A stretch of 46,776 nucleotides of DNA from Bacteroidales bacterium (lineage in GTDB: Bacteria > Bacteroidota > Bacteroidia > Bacteroidales > F082): positions 1-46,776 of the forward strand of contig JAILBC010000090.1 in assembly GCA_024681295.1 (NCBI GenBank). The letters run 5' to 3'. Shown in pieces: positions 8,924-20,100 of the stretch; positions within the stretch are counted from its first letter, which is position 1; each line of letters opens with the position of its first letter. The translations under genes were made by a program, and so were the position numbers. The notes below the pieces were generated by a model, which saw only the letters and a program-made list of their open reading frames with translations, did not search any database and was not told the DNA's origin.

Positions 8924-10509
8924 ATGGAAAATCCGATTATCTTTGCTGAGGAAAACCCTGATGACATGAAGTACCCTATTGGTATTCAGACCTTTGCAAA
9001 ACTGCGTGAGAATGATTTCTCATACGTTGACAAGACAGCCTTGGTGTACAAACTGGCCAGGGAGGGCTCTTGCTATTTTCTAAGCCGGCCCCGCAGGTTC
9101 GGCAAGAGCCTGCTGCTCTCCACCCTCAAGTCCTACTTCCAGGGAAACAGGGAAATGTTCGAGGGCCTGGCCATCTCGAAGCTGGAAAAGGAATGGAAAA
9201 AGTATCCCGTGCTGCATGTTGACCTGAACGCTGAGCGATACAATACGCCAGAAGCCTTGACTTCAACCCTTAACCTAATCATTTTGCAATGGGAGAAACG
9301 CTATGGCGCGAAAGCCGAAGAAGACAGCATCGCCAAACGCTTCAAAGGCATCATCATGCGTGCCGCCCAGCAGTCGCCCGAAGGCAAGGTGGTCATCCTC
9401 ATCGACGAGTACGACAAGCCCCTGCTGGAAGCCATCGGAAAGCCCGAGCTTCAGGAAGAATACCGGCAGATCCTCAAGGCCTTCTATTCCAACATCAAGA
9501 GCTGCGACGAGTACATCCGGTTCGCCATGCTCACCGGCGTTACCAAGTTCTCCCACTTGAGCATCTTCAGCGGGCTCAACAACCTCAACGATATCTCATT
9601 GGATGAAACATACGCTGCCTTATGCGGCTTTACCCAACAAGAGTTGGAAACAACGTTTGGAGAAGGCATAGATGAATTTGCCGAGAAACTCGGTATCGAT
9701 CGCAAGGAAATGTTGGAACGGCTGAAGAGACACTACGACGGCTATCACTTCTCGAGCGACCTCTCCGTAAACGTCTACAACCCCTTCAGCCTGATTTGTG
9801 CCATGAGCAAATTTCGCCTGGATGATTTCTGGTTCGCCACGGGAACCCCCAATTTCCTCGTGGAGGTCATCAAGCACAGCGACTATGCGCTCGACAGGCT
9901 CTCCACCGAGCCGAAGACCGCCGAGGACCTCGACGCCATCGACACCATGTTCAGCGACCCGATCCCTTTGTTCTTCCAGAGCGGATACCTCACCATCAAG
10001 GACTACGATGCGCGTCTTGAGGCTTACCAACTCGACTTCCCCAACAAGGAGGTCGAGCAGGGATTCGCAAGGTTCATGGCACTCTATTACAACGGGGGTA
10101 ATCGCCACGGTTCTTTCAACATCTTCAGGTTTGTCAAGGCGGTGGAAGACGGCAAAGTCGAGGAGTTCATGACCTTGCTCCAAGCCTTCTACGCCGACGG
10201 CGACTACCAATTGGTCGGCAAGTTGGAGGTCTACTTCCAGAACTCCCTGATGGTGCTCTTCAGGCTGATGGGGTTCTACGTGCAGGTGGAACGACACACC
10301 AGCAAAGGACGCATGGACGTGACCATCCAGACCAAGGATTATGTCTACATCCTGGAACTGAAGGTCGACAAAAGTGCCGAAGAAGCACTGCAACAGATCG
10401 AGGACAAGCAATACGCCGCGCCTTTCAAGGCCGACCCGCGCAAGCTCTTCAGGATCGGGGTCTGTTTCAGCAGCGAAGAACGGGGCATCAGCGAGTGGAA
10501 AGTAAAGGA

Positions 10510-10513
<4 letters not shown>
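8924..10513 (+). CDS. AAA-ATPase-like / PD-(D/E)XK nuclease-like protein
   Basis: 529 aa. Known Bacteroidota family combining an N-terminal AAA-like ATPase (PF09820 type) with a C-terminal PD-(D/E)XK domain (PF08011 type). Visible: the family opening KYPIGIQTFAKLRENDFSYVDKT, split here as KYPIGIQTF and FSYVDKT; P-loop RPRRFGKS near residues 55-62; Walker B VILIDEYDKP near 157-166; nuclease motif as GRMDV (Asp near 465) and ELK near 479 with a following Gln-Ile. The role is not established; the family is usually multicopy and has been linked to mobile-element-like or toxin-like behaviour. The start at 8924 follows the promoter at 8883. Composition is patchy: GC-rich blocks flank an AT-richer stretch at about 9590-9720. 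The stop overlaps the stop of the convergent carrier gene. Confidence 0.85.
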
Positions 10514-12138
<1,625 letters not shown>

Positions 12139-12151
12139 GGGTACAAAATGA

Positions 12152-12183
12152 TTTGCAATATTACGAAAAATGACGTAATTTTG
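12152..12183 (+). promoter_or_regulatory. Bacteroidota promoter (TTTG, 20 nt, TAATTTTG)
   Basis: -33 element TTTG at 12152-12155 and -7 box TAATTTTG at 12176-12183, with 20 bases between: the consensus spacing. It drives the peptidase at 12224 and lies in the short divergent gap with the YfcC gene. Confidence 0.75.
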
Positions 12184-12223
12184 CGCGCTTATTATATGGA
12201 ATCAGTTTAAAAACTTTAAAATA

Positions 12224-13861
12224 ATGAAAATCAAACAGTTAACAACCATTGCAGCCGTGGCTTTGCTGGCCGTTGCCTGCACGAACAAACCTAAAACCGT
12301 CGTGGAAGAACAACCGCAACCCAAGTTGATCGACAAGTATGCCGAGTACACGCTGACCACCGACATCAGCCATCTGAGTGAGAACGAGAAGGAGATGCTT
12401 CCCTTGCTTTTTGAGGCCGCCGACATCATGGAAGACCTCTTCTGGCAGGAGAACTACGGTGATAAAGCCGAGTTGATGGCCAAGATTACGGACCCCGACG
12501 TGCAGAAATTTGCCTGCATCACCTATGGTCCCTGGGACGGCCTTGACGGCAACAAGCCCTTTGTGGAAGGAGTAGGCGAGAAGCCTGCCGGTGCCCAGTT
12601 CTATCCCCAAGACATGACCGAGGAAGAGTGGGAAGCCTTCGACGACCCGAACAAGACCAGCCAGTACACCATGATTGTCCGTGACGAGAATGGCAACCTG
12701 AAATGTGTGTGGTATCATGAATACTTTGAGCAGCAGATCAAGAAGGCCGCTTCCTTGCTGGATGACGCCTCTGAACTGGCTGGCGACGAAGAGTTCGCCG
12801 AATACCTCCGTCTCCGCGCCAAGGCCCTCCGCACCGATGACTATCTGGAGAGCGACATGCGCTGGATGGACGTCCGCAACAACAACATCGACATGGTGAT
12901 TGGACCTATCGAGAACTACACCGACGCCCGCTACGGCATCAAGGCCTCGCACGAGGCTTTCATCCTCATCAAGGACCAAGAGTGGACCAAACAACTGGCC
13001 CGTTATGCCCAGTTTGTCCCTGAACTGCAGAAACAACTGCCTGTGCCGGAAGAATATAAGAAAGAAGTGCCCGGCTCCGATGTCGACCTGGCCGCCTACG
13101 ACGCCGTGTACTACGCTGGCGACTGCAATGCCAACAGCAAGACCATAGCCATCAACCTGCCTAACGATGAACGTGTTCAACTGCAACGTGGCACCCGCAA
13201 GCTTCAGCTGAAGAACTCCATGGCCGCCAAATTCGAGAACATCCTCGTCCCGATTGCCAAGACCCTGATGACCCCCGAATCGATGGATCACATCAAGTTC
13301 GACGCCTTCTTTGCCAACGTGATGTTCCACGAGACCGCCCATGGCATGGGCATCAAGAACACCATCACCGGCAAGGGCTCTGTGCACAGCGCTCTGGGTA
13401 ACCTCTATAACGGCATCGAGGAAGCCAAAGCCGACGTGTTGGGCCTCTACCTGGTGACCAAACTCGCCGAGATGGGTGAGTACACCACCACCGACCTCGT
13501 CGACAACTATACCACCTTCCTGGCTGGCATCTTCCGCTCGGTGCGTTTTGGTGCTGCTAGCGCGCACGGCAAGGCCAACATGATTGAATTCTACTACATG
13601 CAGGAGGCAGGTGCCTTTACCCGCAATGAACAGGGCCAGTATGCCATTGACTTCGAAAAGATGAAGGTGGCTGTTGAGAACCTTGCTGGTGACATCCTCA
13701 TCAACCAGGGCAACGGCGATTATGAGGCCACCAAGGCTTGGATGGAAGAGCGCATGACGATCAAGCCTGAACTGCAGGCCGACCTCGATCGCGTGAATAA
13801 AGCAGGGATTCCCACTGACATCTACTTCAACATGGGGCCGGAAGTGCTGATGGGGAAGTAA
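12224..13861 (+). CDS. M49-like (dipeptidyl-peptidase III-type) zinc metallopeptidase lipoprotein
   Basis: 545 aa with a type II signal (ALLAVAC). The zinc motif is HETAH at residues 369-373, and the second motif EEAKAD begins near residue 399, the spacing expected of the DPP III family, which removes dipeptides from peptide N-termini. Classical M49 enzymes have HEXXGH; the shorter HEXXH form is known from some bacterial members such as that of Caldithrix. Other family-like segments are YGIKASHEAFI and RSVRFGAASAHG. As a lipoprotein it would act in the periplasm or at the outer membrane, and with the S46 peptidase at 14961 it suggests a local peptide-degradation function. Start: ATG at 12224, 40 bases after the promoter. 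Confidence 0.75.
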   Translation: MKIKQLTTIAAVALLAVACTNKPKTVVEEQPQPKLIDKYAEYTLTTDISHLSENEKEMLPLLFEAADIMEDLFWQENYGDKAELMAKITDPDVQKFACITYGPWDGLDGNKPFVEGVGEKPAGAQFYPQDMTEEEWEAFDDPNKTSQYTMIVRDENGNLKCVWYHEYFEQQIKKAASLLDDASELAGDEEFAEYLRLRAKALRTDDYLESDMRWMDVRNNNIDMVIGPIENYTDARYGIKASHEAFILIKDQEWTKQLARYAQFVPELQKQLPVPEEYKKEVPGSDVDLAAYDAVYYAGDCNANSKTIAINLPNDERVQLQRGTRKLQLKNSMAAKFENILVPIAKTLMTPESMDHIKFDAFFANVMFHETAHGMGIKNTITGKGSVHSALGNLYNGIEEAKADVLGLYLVTKLAEMGEYTTTDLVDNYTTFLAGIFRSVRFGAASAHGKANMIEFYYMQEAGAFTRNEQGQYAIDFEKMKVAVENLAGDILINQGNGDYEATKAWMEERMTIKPELQADLDRVNKAGIPTDIYFNMGPEVLMGK

Positions 13862-13896
13862 GGAGACAGAAGACAGGAGACAGAAGATGGAAGACG
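13862..13896. repeat. Heptad repeat array at the start of the pentapeptide gene
   Basis: Units GGAGACA, GAAGACA, GGAGACA, GAAGATG, GAAGACG directly after the stop of the peptidase gene. The array contains an AGGAG followed seven bases later by the ATG at 13887, so it provides both the ribosome binding site and the start codon of the next gene. Confidence 0.85.
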
Positions 13897-14936
13897 GAAA
13901 CCTGACAGGCGTTGATTTTTCGGGACAAGTACTCGAGAACGTTGACTTCTCGGGTCGCACCCTCACCAAGGTCAACTTCAAGAACGCCACGTTGAAACAC
14001 TGCCGTTTCGACGAGGCTGTCTTGGACAGTTGTTCGTTTGACTGTTCCGGAAAACCCGAACACCCCAACCTTCAGAGCGTCTCCTTCCGAAAGGCTACCC
14101 TGATCAACTGCCGCTTCCGTTATGCCTATATGACGTGGAGCGACTTCCGTTATGCCAGTATCAACCAGGCAACCTTTGAGGATGCCACCATCGACTATTG
14201 CGACTTGTACCGCTGCTTCTTCGAAGGGGTGGTGCTTTTCAAACATGCCCATATCAGTAATTCCAGCCTGTATTATACCTACTTCGGCGATGCCACCAAC
14301 ATCCGTCGCGAGAACCTCGTCGGAGGCCGTCTGCTTCAGCAGGACAAGAAAGCCTACACCCAATTCCTTGTGGATTGGCATCAATACGGCACCGGCGTGC
14401 GTACCAACGACATGCAGGTGGTCTCCGACTGGAGTCCCGATGCTTCCATCAAAGCCCGGTGGTCGGATGCCGAAGATATCTATAAGACCTTGACGGGACT
14501 TTGGAACGAACGCGGCTTCAATGCCGATGCCAACTGGGGTTACGTGCAGGGAAGACGTATGGAGCGTCGGCGCATGATGACCGAGTTGACTGACGAGAAC
14601 CTTGGTTTTTGGACCAAGGTGGGACGGGTGTGGCACATCATCGGCAACAGCCTTTCCGATCTTTTCTTCGGCTATGGCGAGAGCATGTTCAAGATGATCG
14701 CCACCTACATCGTCACCGTGCTGTTGTTCGCGTTTTTCTTCAGTTCGGAAGTGTCGCCGCTGCAATACATGGAGGCCCTGGGCGTCAGCCTGAAGAACAT
14801 GGCCGGTATGGACTCAGAGGTGCTTCAGGGCGTTTCCCCCTTGGTGGACATGCTCAACCTGGTGCAGACCACCATCGGCATCCTGCTGACCGGTATCTTC
14901 GGCTTTATCTTAGGAAACAAAATTCGTAATCAATAA
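13887..14936 (+). CDS. Pentapeptide-repeat protein with two-helix ion-channel-like C-terminus
   Basis: 349 aa. Residues about 5-140 form pentapeptide repeats of the A(D/N)LXX type: VDFSG, ENVDFSG, VNFKNATL, CRFDEAVL, CSFDCSG, ATLINCRF, YASINQATF, ATIDYCDL. After a charged linker, two membrane helices appear near 260-285 (ATYIVTVLLFAFFF) and 325-345 (TIGILLTGIFGFILGNKI) with an intervening pore-loop-sized segment. This arrangement is known in Bacteroidota as pentapeptide plus Ion_trans_2-like membrane proteins, probably a small cation channel or anchored scaffold. The start codon and ribosome binding site lie inside a heptad repeat, and the first residues (MEDGN) are repeat-encoded. 24 bases separate it from the S46 gene. 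Confidence 0.75.
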   Translation: MEDGNLTGVDFSGQVLENVDFSGRTLTKVNFKNATLKHCRFDEAVLDSCSFDCSGKPEHPNLQSVSFRKATLINCRFRYAYMTWSDFRYASINQATFEDATIDYCDLYRCFFEGVVLFKHAHISNSSLYYTYFGDATNIRRENLVGGRLLQQDKKAYTQFLVDWHQYGTGVRTNDMQVVSDWSPDASIKARWSDAEDIYKTLTGLWNERGFNADANWGYVQGRRMERRRMMTELTDENLGFWTKVGRVWHIIGNSLSDLFFGYGESMFKMIATYIVTVLLFAFFFSSEVSPLQYMEALGVSLKNMAGMDSEVLQGVSPLVDMLNLVQTTIGILLTGIFGFILGNKIRNQ

Positions 14937-14960
14937 ATGTAAAACACTTAAATCACATCA

Positions 14961-17177
14961 ATGAAAAAACTATTCGTATTTGCTCTCGCCATCCTGGCCA
15001 TGGTTGGCAGAGTGCGTGCCGACGAAGGCATGTGGCTCCCGATGTTTGTGGAGCGTTTGAACTATGTGGACATGCAGAAGATGGGTCTTCAGCTGACTCC
15101 TGAGGAACTGTACAGTATCAACCACAGCAGTCTGAAAGACGCTATCGTGGGTCTGGGCAGCGACGACAAACCCCGCGGTTTCTTCTGCACCGGTGAAATC
15201 GTTTCCGAACACGGCCTGCTTTTCACCAACCACCACTGCGGCTACGGTGCCGTGCAAAAACTCAGCTCCATGGAGCATGACTACCTGCACGACGGCTTCT
15301 GGGCCAAGAACTATTCCGAAGAGATTCCCGCTCCCGAAATGACCGCCTCCTTCCTCGTCCGAATGGAAGACGTCACCAACGAAGTGCTCAGCGTGGTCCT
15401 CAGTGACATGGACTGGGAAACTCGCGAAATGACCATCGCCGCCAAGATCAAGGACCTTGAGGACGCTGCCTCCGAAGACGGCAAGTACAACCCCGTCATC
15501 AAAGGTTTCTTTGAGGGCAACGAATACTATATGTTTGTGTATCAAGTTTACACCGATGTGCGTTTGGTGGGCGTGGCCAACGAGAGCATCGGCAAGTTTG
15601 GTGGCGACACCGACAACTGGATGTGGCCCCGTCATACTGGCGATTTCTCGATCTTCCGCGTGTATGCTGACAAGGACGGCAACCCCGCCGCCTACAGCAA
15701 GGACAATGTGCCGCTCACTCCCAAACATCACCTTCCCATCAGCCTCGATGGTGTGAAGCAGGACGACTTCACCATGATCTGGGGCTTCCCGGGCAGCACC
15801 GAGCGCTACATGTCGAGCTACGGCATCGACTACAACGTGGAAACCTTCTATCCCTTGATTATCGACATCTTCGGCAAGGAACTCGAAGTGATGGAAGAAT
15901 TCCAAAAGACCGATGACGCCATCAACCTGATGTATGCCGACACCCATGCCGGCCTCGCCAACACTTGGAAAAACTTTATCGGCCAGTGCACCATGCTCCC
16001 CAAGAACAAGGTGAGTGAAACCAAGGTGAAACTGGAAAACAACTTCATGCTGTGGGTGAACCGCAACAACAAGGAAGAATACAAGAACGCCCTTCCGAAC
16101 CTCAAGAAGGCTTACGAGGAACTCGGTCAGGTTGTCAAGTTCATTTATTATCCCAACTTTACCGCACAAGCAGGTCCTGCCGGTCTCGCCATGGCTTTCA
16201 CGCCCTACTATAACGCCATGCAAAAGAAGGAAAAGGAAAAAGCGGAAGCTTTCATCGCTCAATTTGATGAGACGGCTGTCGATGAGATGTTCGCCGGTAC
16301 CGATCCCAGAGTGGAGAAGAAGATGTTCGCCGAGCTTCTGAAACTCTATCGCAGTAACTTCAAGGCAGAGGAACTCCCTGAATTCTATAGCAAGATCATC
16401 GACAAGAAGTTCAAGGGCGACGTCAATGCCTTTGTCGACTACGTCTATGATAATTCCATCTTTGCTACCCCCGAGAGCATTAAGGCTTTCTTGGCTAAAC
16501 CCAATGCCAAGAAGATGGCCAAGGACTATGCCTTCATCGTTGCCAGCCAGTTGCGTGCCATCATCATGGATCACCGTGAAGACTATTACAACGCCATGGA
16601 GGCCCATTTGGAAAACGACCACATCTTTGTGAAAGGCCTGCGTGAGTACTATGCTGACATGTATCCCGACAAGAGCCTCTATCCTGATGCCAACTCCACC
16701 ATGCGTATGAGCTATGGTTCGGTGCAGGACTACATGCCCGCCGACGCCGTGCATTACGACTACGTGTGCACTGCCCAAGGCATCCTCGAGAAGTACGTGC
16801 CCGGCGACTATGAATTTGATGCTCCCAAGCGCCTCATCGAGCTCATCGAGAAGAAGGACTTCGGTGCCTATGCCAACGAAGACGGCGACCTCATCGTGTG
16901 CTTCCTGTCGACCAACGACATCACCGGCGGTAACTCCGGCAGCCCCATCATGAACGGCAAGGGCGAACTCATCGGCCTGGCCTTCGACGGCAACTGGGAA
17001 GCCATGAGCGGTGACGTCAACTTCGAACCTAAACTCCAGCGCACCATCAACGTGGACATCCGCTACGTGCTCTTCGTCATCGACAAGTACGCTGGCGCCA
17101 CCAACCTTATCAACGAGCTCGACATCCGCAAGTCGGAGCCCCAGCCCGTCCGTGAGGAAGAAGAAGTGACGGAATAA
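14961..17177 (+). CDS. dpp7: S46 family dipeptidyl-peptidase, DPP7-like
   Basis: 738 aa, close to the family's usual 710-730. Signal peptide ends GRVRAD. Chymotrypsin-fold catalytic motifs: TNHHCGYG (His at about 92), the S46-specific GGDTDNWMWPRHTGDF with the catalytic Asp, and TGGNSGSP with the nucleophile. Periplasmic S46 enzymes release dipeptides from oligopeptides. Eighteen residues after the Ser the sequence reads FDGNWE: Gly here corresponds to the position that is Arg673 in Porphyromonas DPP11, where Arg gives Asp/Glu specificity and Gly gives DPP7-type hydrophobic P1 preference. I therefore call DPP7-like. It lies in the same direction as the M49-like lipoprotein, and 12 bases before the acyltransferase/LtaS fusion. 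Confidence 0.92.
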   Translation: MKKLFVFALAILAMVGRVRADEGMWLPMFVERLNYVDMQKMGLQLTPEELYSINHSSLKDAIVGLGSDDKPRGFFCTGEIVSEHGLLFTNHHCGYGAVQKLSSMEHDYLHDGFWAKNYSEEIPAPEMTASFLVRMEDVTNEVLSVVLSDMDWETREMTIAAKIKDLEDAASEDGKYNPVIKGFFEGNEYYMFVYQVYTDVRLVGVANESIGKFGGDTDNWMWPRHTGDFSIFRVYADKDGNPAAYSKDNVPLTPKHHLPISLDGVKQDDFTMIWGFPGSTERYMSSYGIDYNVETFYPLIIDIFGKELEVMEEFQKTDDAINLMYADTHAGLANTWKNFIGQCTMLPKNKVSETKVKLENNFMLWVNRNNKEEYKNALPNLKKAYEELGQVVKFIYYPNFTAQAGPAGLAMAFTPYYNAMQKKEKEKAEAFIAQFDETAVDEMFAGTDPRVEKKMFAELLKLYRSNFKAEELPEFYSKIIDKKFKGDVNAFVDYVYDNSIFATPESIKAFLAKPNAKKMAKDYAFIVASQLRAIIMDHREDYYNAMEAHLENDHIFVKGLREYYADMYPDKSLYPDANSTMRMSYGSVQDYMPADAVHYDYVCTAQGILEKYVPGDYEFDAPKRLIELIEKKDFGAYANEDGDLIVCFLSTNDITGGNSGSPIMNGKGELIGLAFDGNWEAMSGDVNFEPKLQRTINVDIRYVLFVIDKYAGATNLINELDIRKSEPQPVREEEEVTE

Positions 17178-17189
17178 TTCGTCCGGTAG

Positions 17190-20100
17190 ATGAAAATCGC
17201 ACTCACCAAGCGTGACACTTTGATTATGAAAGGCTTTGCCATCTTGTGCATAGCCTTTCATAATTATTTTCACAAGTTGGACCCCTCGCCTGGTGAGAAT
17301 GAATTCGACTTTGCGGCCTCGAGAGTAGGGGCGTTTTTCCATCAGCTCGGCGACCAGCCGGGCGAGTGGATCAACATCCTCTTTAGTTATCTCGGGCATT
17401 ATGGCGTTCAGGTTTTCATCTTTCTAAGCGGCTTCGGCCTGACGCTTTCCATGCTGAACCGTCAGCAGACCTGGGGAGGGTTTGTGCTGAACCGCCTGAA
17501 AAAGTTGTATCCCCTACTGCTGACGGCTCTGTTGGCGTTTTTCTTGGGCAACATCCTCATGGGATGGGGACTTCCTAACGAAGACGTGCAGAAGGAAATC
17601 GGCTACAAGCTGCTGTTCATCCATACGCTGATTCCCCATTCGGGTCAAAGTGTGATTGGCGTCTGGTGGTTCTTTGGCCTGATCTTCCAATTATATCTGC
17701 TTTTTCCCTTGCTGTTCCGCTGGTTCCGCAAATGGGGAGGGAAAGCGTTTGTGGGCATCTGTGTGCTCTCGTATGGTCTGGTATTCCTGTTTCGCTACGC
17801 TTTCGACCCTCAGTACGGCATCATGGTGATGATGAATGCGCCAGGCCATCTGCCCGAGTTCTGCCTGGGCATACTGTTGGCGTTGCCAAGCGACCGAAAG
17901 ATAGGCTGGGGATGGCTGGTTTTGGCCATCGCTGTCTTCTGCTTGGGTAATGTAAGCTCGGTTTTATATCCCTTCACTTTCCTGGCGGTCACTGTGATCA
18001 CCTTGTTCGCCTATCAGGGATTGAAGGGCTTGTCCGTGAAGAAACAATGGCTCAGCCGTCCGTTGGCCTATTTCGGCGGCATCTCGATGACTTTGTTTGC
18101 TGTGCACGGTGTCTTCAGGGAGCCGGTGTGGCATCTGGCCCGAACCATGAACACCGCTTTGGGACATCTGGTGTCGGGGCTGGTCTTCCTGCTCATCGTA
18201 TGGGCGGTGGCCATCGCGGCGAAAGCCTTCTACGACTTCCTATGCAGGCAGCTCGACAAAGGCGTCTCAAAAGAAGGCCTCTGCCAATGGGTTAAGTTAA
18301 ACCTGTTTTTGCTCTTGTGCATGCTGGTGGTGAGGCTGTTCTTTTTCCTTCAGGTGCATTTCCGCATCGAGGTGGAGAGCTCGCAGTTTCTGAACATCCT
18401 CAAGGGATTCGTCTTTGATTGCTATCTGGTGTGTCATTCGGCCATCTGGCTGTTGCTACCCTATCTGCTGTTCCATCGGTTTTTTCCCAAGACCACTTAC
18501 AAAGTGGGGGTGGGCCTCGTGTTTGCCTACGTGGCTGTGGCGGCTTTGCTGACGGAGTATTATTGCCATCTCTTCATGCCCTTGGACCATGTGGTCCTGG
18601 TGTATTCTTTGTCGGAACTTCTGAACACGGCTACCTCTTCGGCTACCGTTACCATAGTTCCTTTCCTTTGGTTTTTTGGAACGATGGCCGTGGTAGTGCT
18701 GCTTTGGCTTTTGATCCGAAAACACCAAACGGGATGGGGGTTTGCCTTGGTTTTCATGGTCGTCGCCTGGGTGGTTGTGGCGCTTGTTCCCTACAAAACA
18801 GTGATTAGGGAAGAGCGTTATTACCAAGACCATACGACGTTTTGTCTGGCGGTGAACCAACCCTCGTACGCCTACGTCAAGATGACCGATTATCTCAGCA
18901 AATCAAAGAGTACGGACATTCTTAATAACGTCCCTGTTGACGAGACTTCCTATCCATTTTTCCGAAAGGCTGATGATCCAGATGTTTTAGGCCCCTTTGT
19001 TGAACAGACCAGCGACAGTCTGCCGCCCAACTTCGTGTTCATCATCGTGGAGAGTTTGGGTCAGCGCTTGACGGGCATCGATCAACCGACGATATCGTTC
19101 ACGCCTTTTATCGACAGCCTGAAGCAGGAGGGTCTGTATTGGCCGCACTGCCTAGCGACCTCAGAAAGGACTTTCGGCGTGTTGCCCTCGATCTTTGCCT
19201 CGGCGCCTCACGGGAAATATGGCTTCTGTATGGAGGCCCGTCCCATGCCCAATCACAATTCCTTGCTGCGCGACATGAAGCGCAATGGCTACCAAACCTC
19301 GTATTATTACGGTTGCGCCGAAGAATCAAGTCGATATGACCTTTTCCTGAAAGCCAACAAACTGGATTTTATCTCTTCTCCGGAGGTGGAATTGTTGGAC
19401 TCTTCCCATTTTGAACAGTTCAACAAGGTTCATCGATGGGGCTTGGACGACAGGGAGACCTTCGCCCAAGTCAAGGCATACAAAACAGCCCACCCCTCGC
19501 CACGGCCTTGGCTGGACATCGTCATGACCTTGACCACCCACGAGCCCTTCTATTTCGAGGGCATTGAGTCTTACGAGGAACGGGCAAAGGCGATGCTGGA
19601 GGCCCATCCTGGGATGAGCAAGGAGGAACGCCGGAACATCAAGAAAAACCTGAACGTCTACGCCTGTTTCCTCTATCTGGACGACTGCGTGCGCGACCTG
19701 ATGGCCTTTTACCGTAGCCAGCCCGATTACGGAAACACCATCTTCGTTATCACCGGCGACCACCGAATGGGACCTCTGCGGCTCAATAATCCCTTGAGCC
19801 AGTTCATGGTGCCCCTGGTGATCTATTCCCCCTTGATACCGCAACCCAGGTCGATGGACGCCGTGGTGTCGCATCTTGACCTTACTCCGACGTTGAATGC
19901 CTATCTTCACGAGAACTACGACTATGTGATCAACGAAAACTGCCATTGGATTAGCACTTCGCTGGATACCTCCATCGGCTACGAGAACACCCATCAACAG
20001 GCGTTTATGCTGAACAACCGCGATGTGGTGGATTACGTCAATGGAGAATACATGATTTCTAACAACAAGTTGTACAAGGTGGATGAGGAGTTAAGGGCAA

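Noticed and set aside
12239-14068. Long minus-strand open frame opposite the M49-like gene
   Set aside because: Antisense shadow of a strongly biased gene; no start signal, no recognisable domain.
15000-17399. Long minus-strand open frame (about 800 codons) opposite the S46 gene
   Set aside because: It mirrors the codon pattern of the S46 gene; its translation is His/Val/Asp-rich low-complexity text without family motifs.
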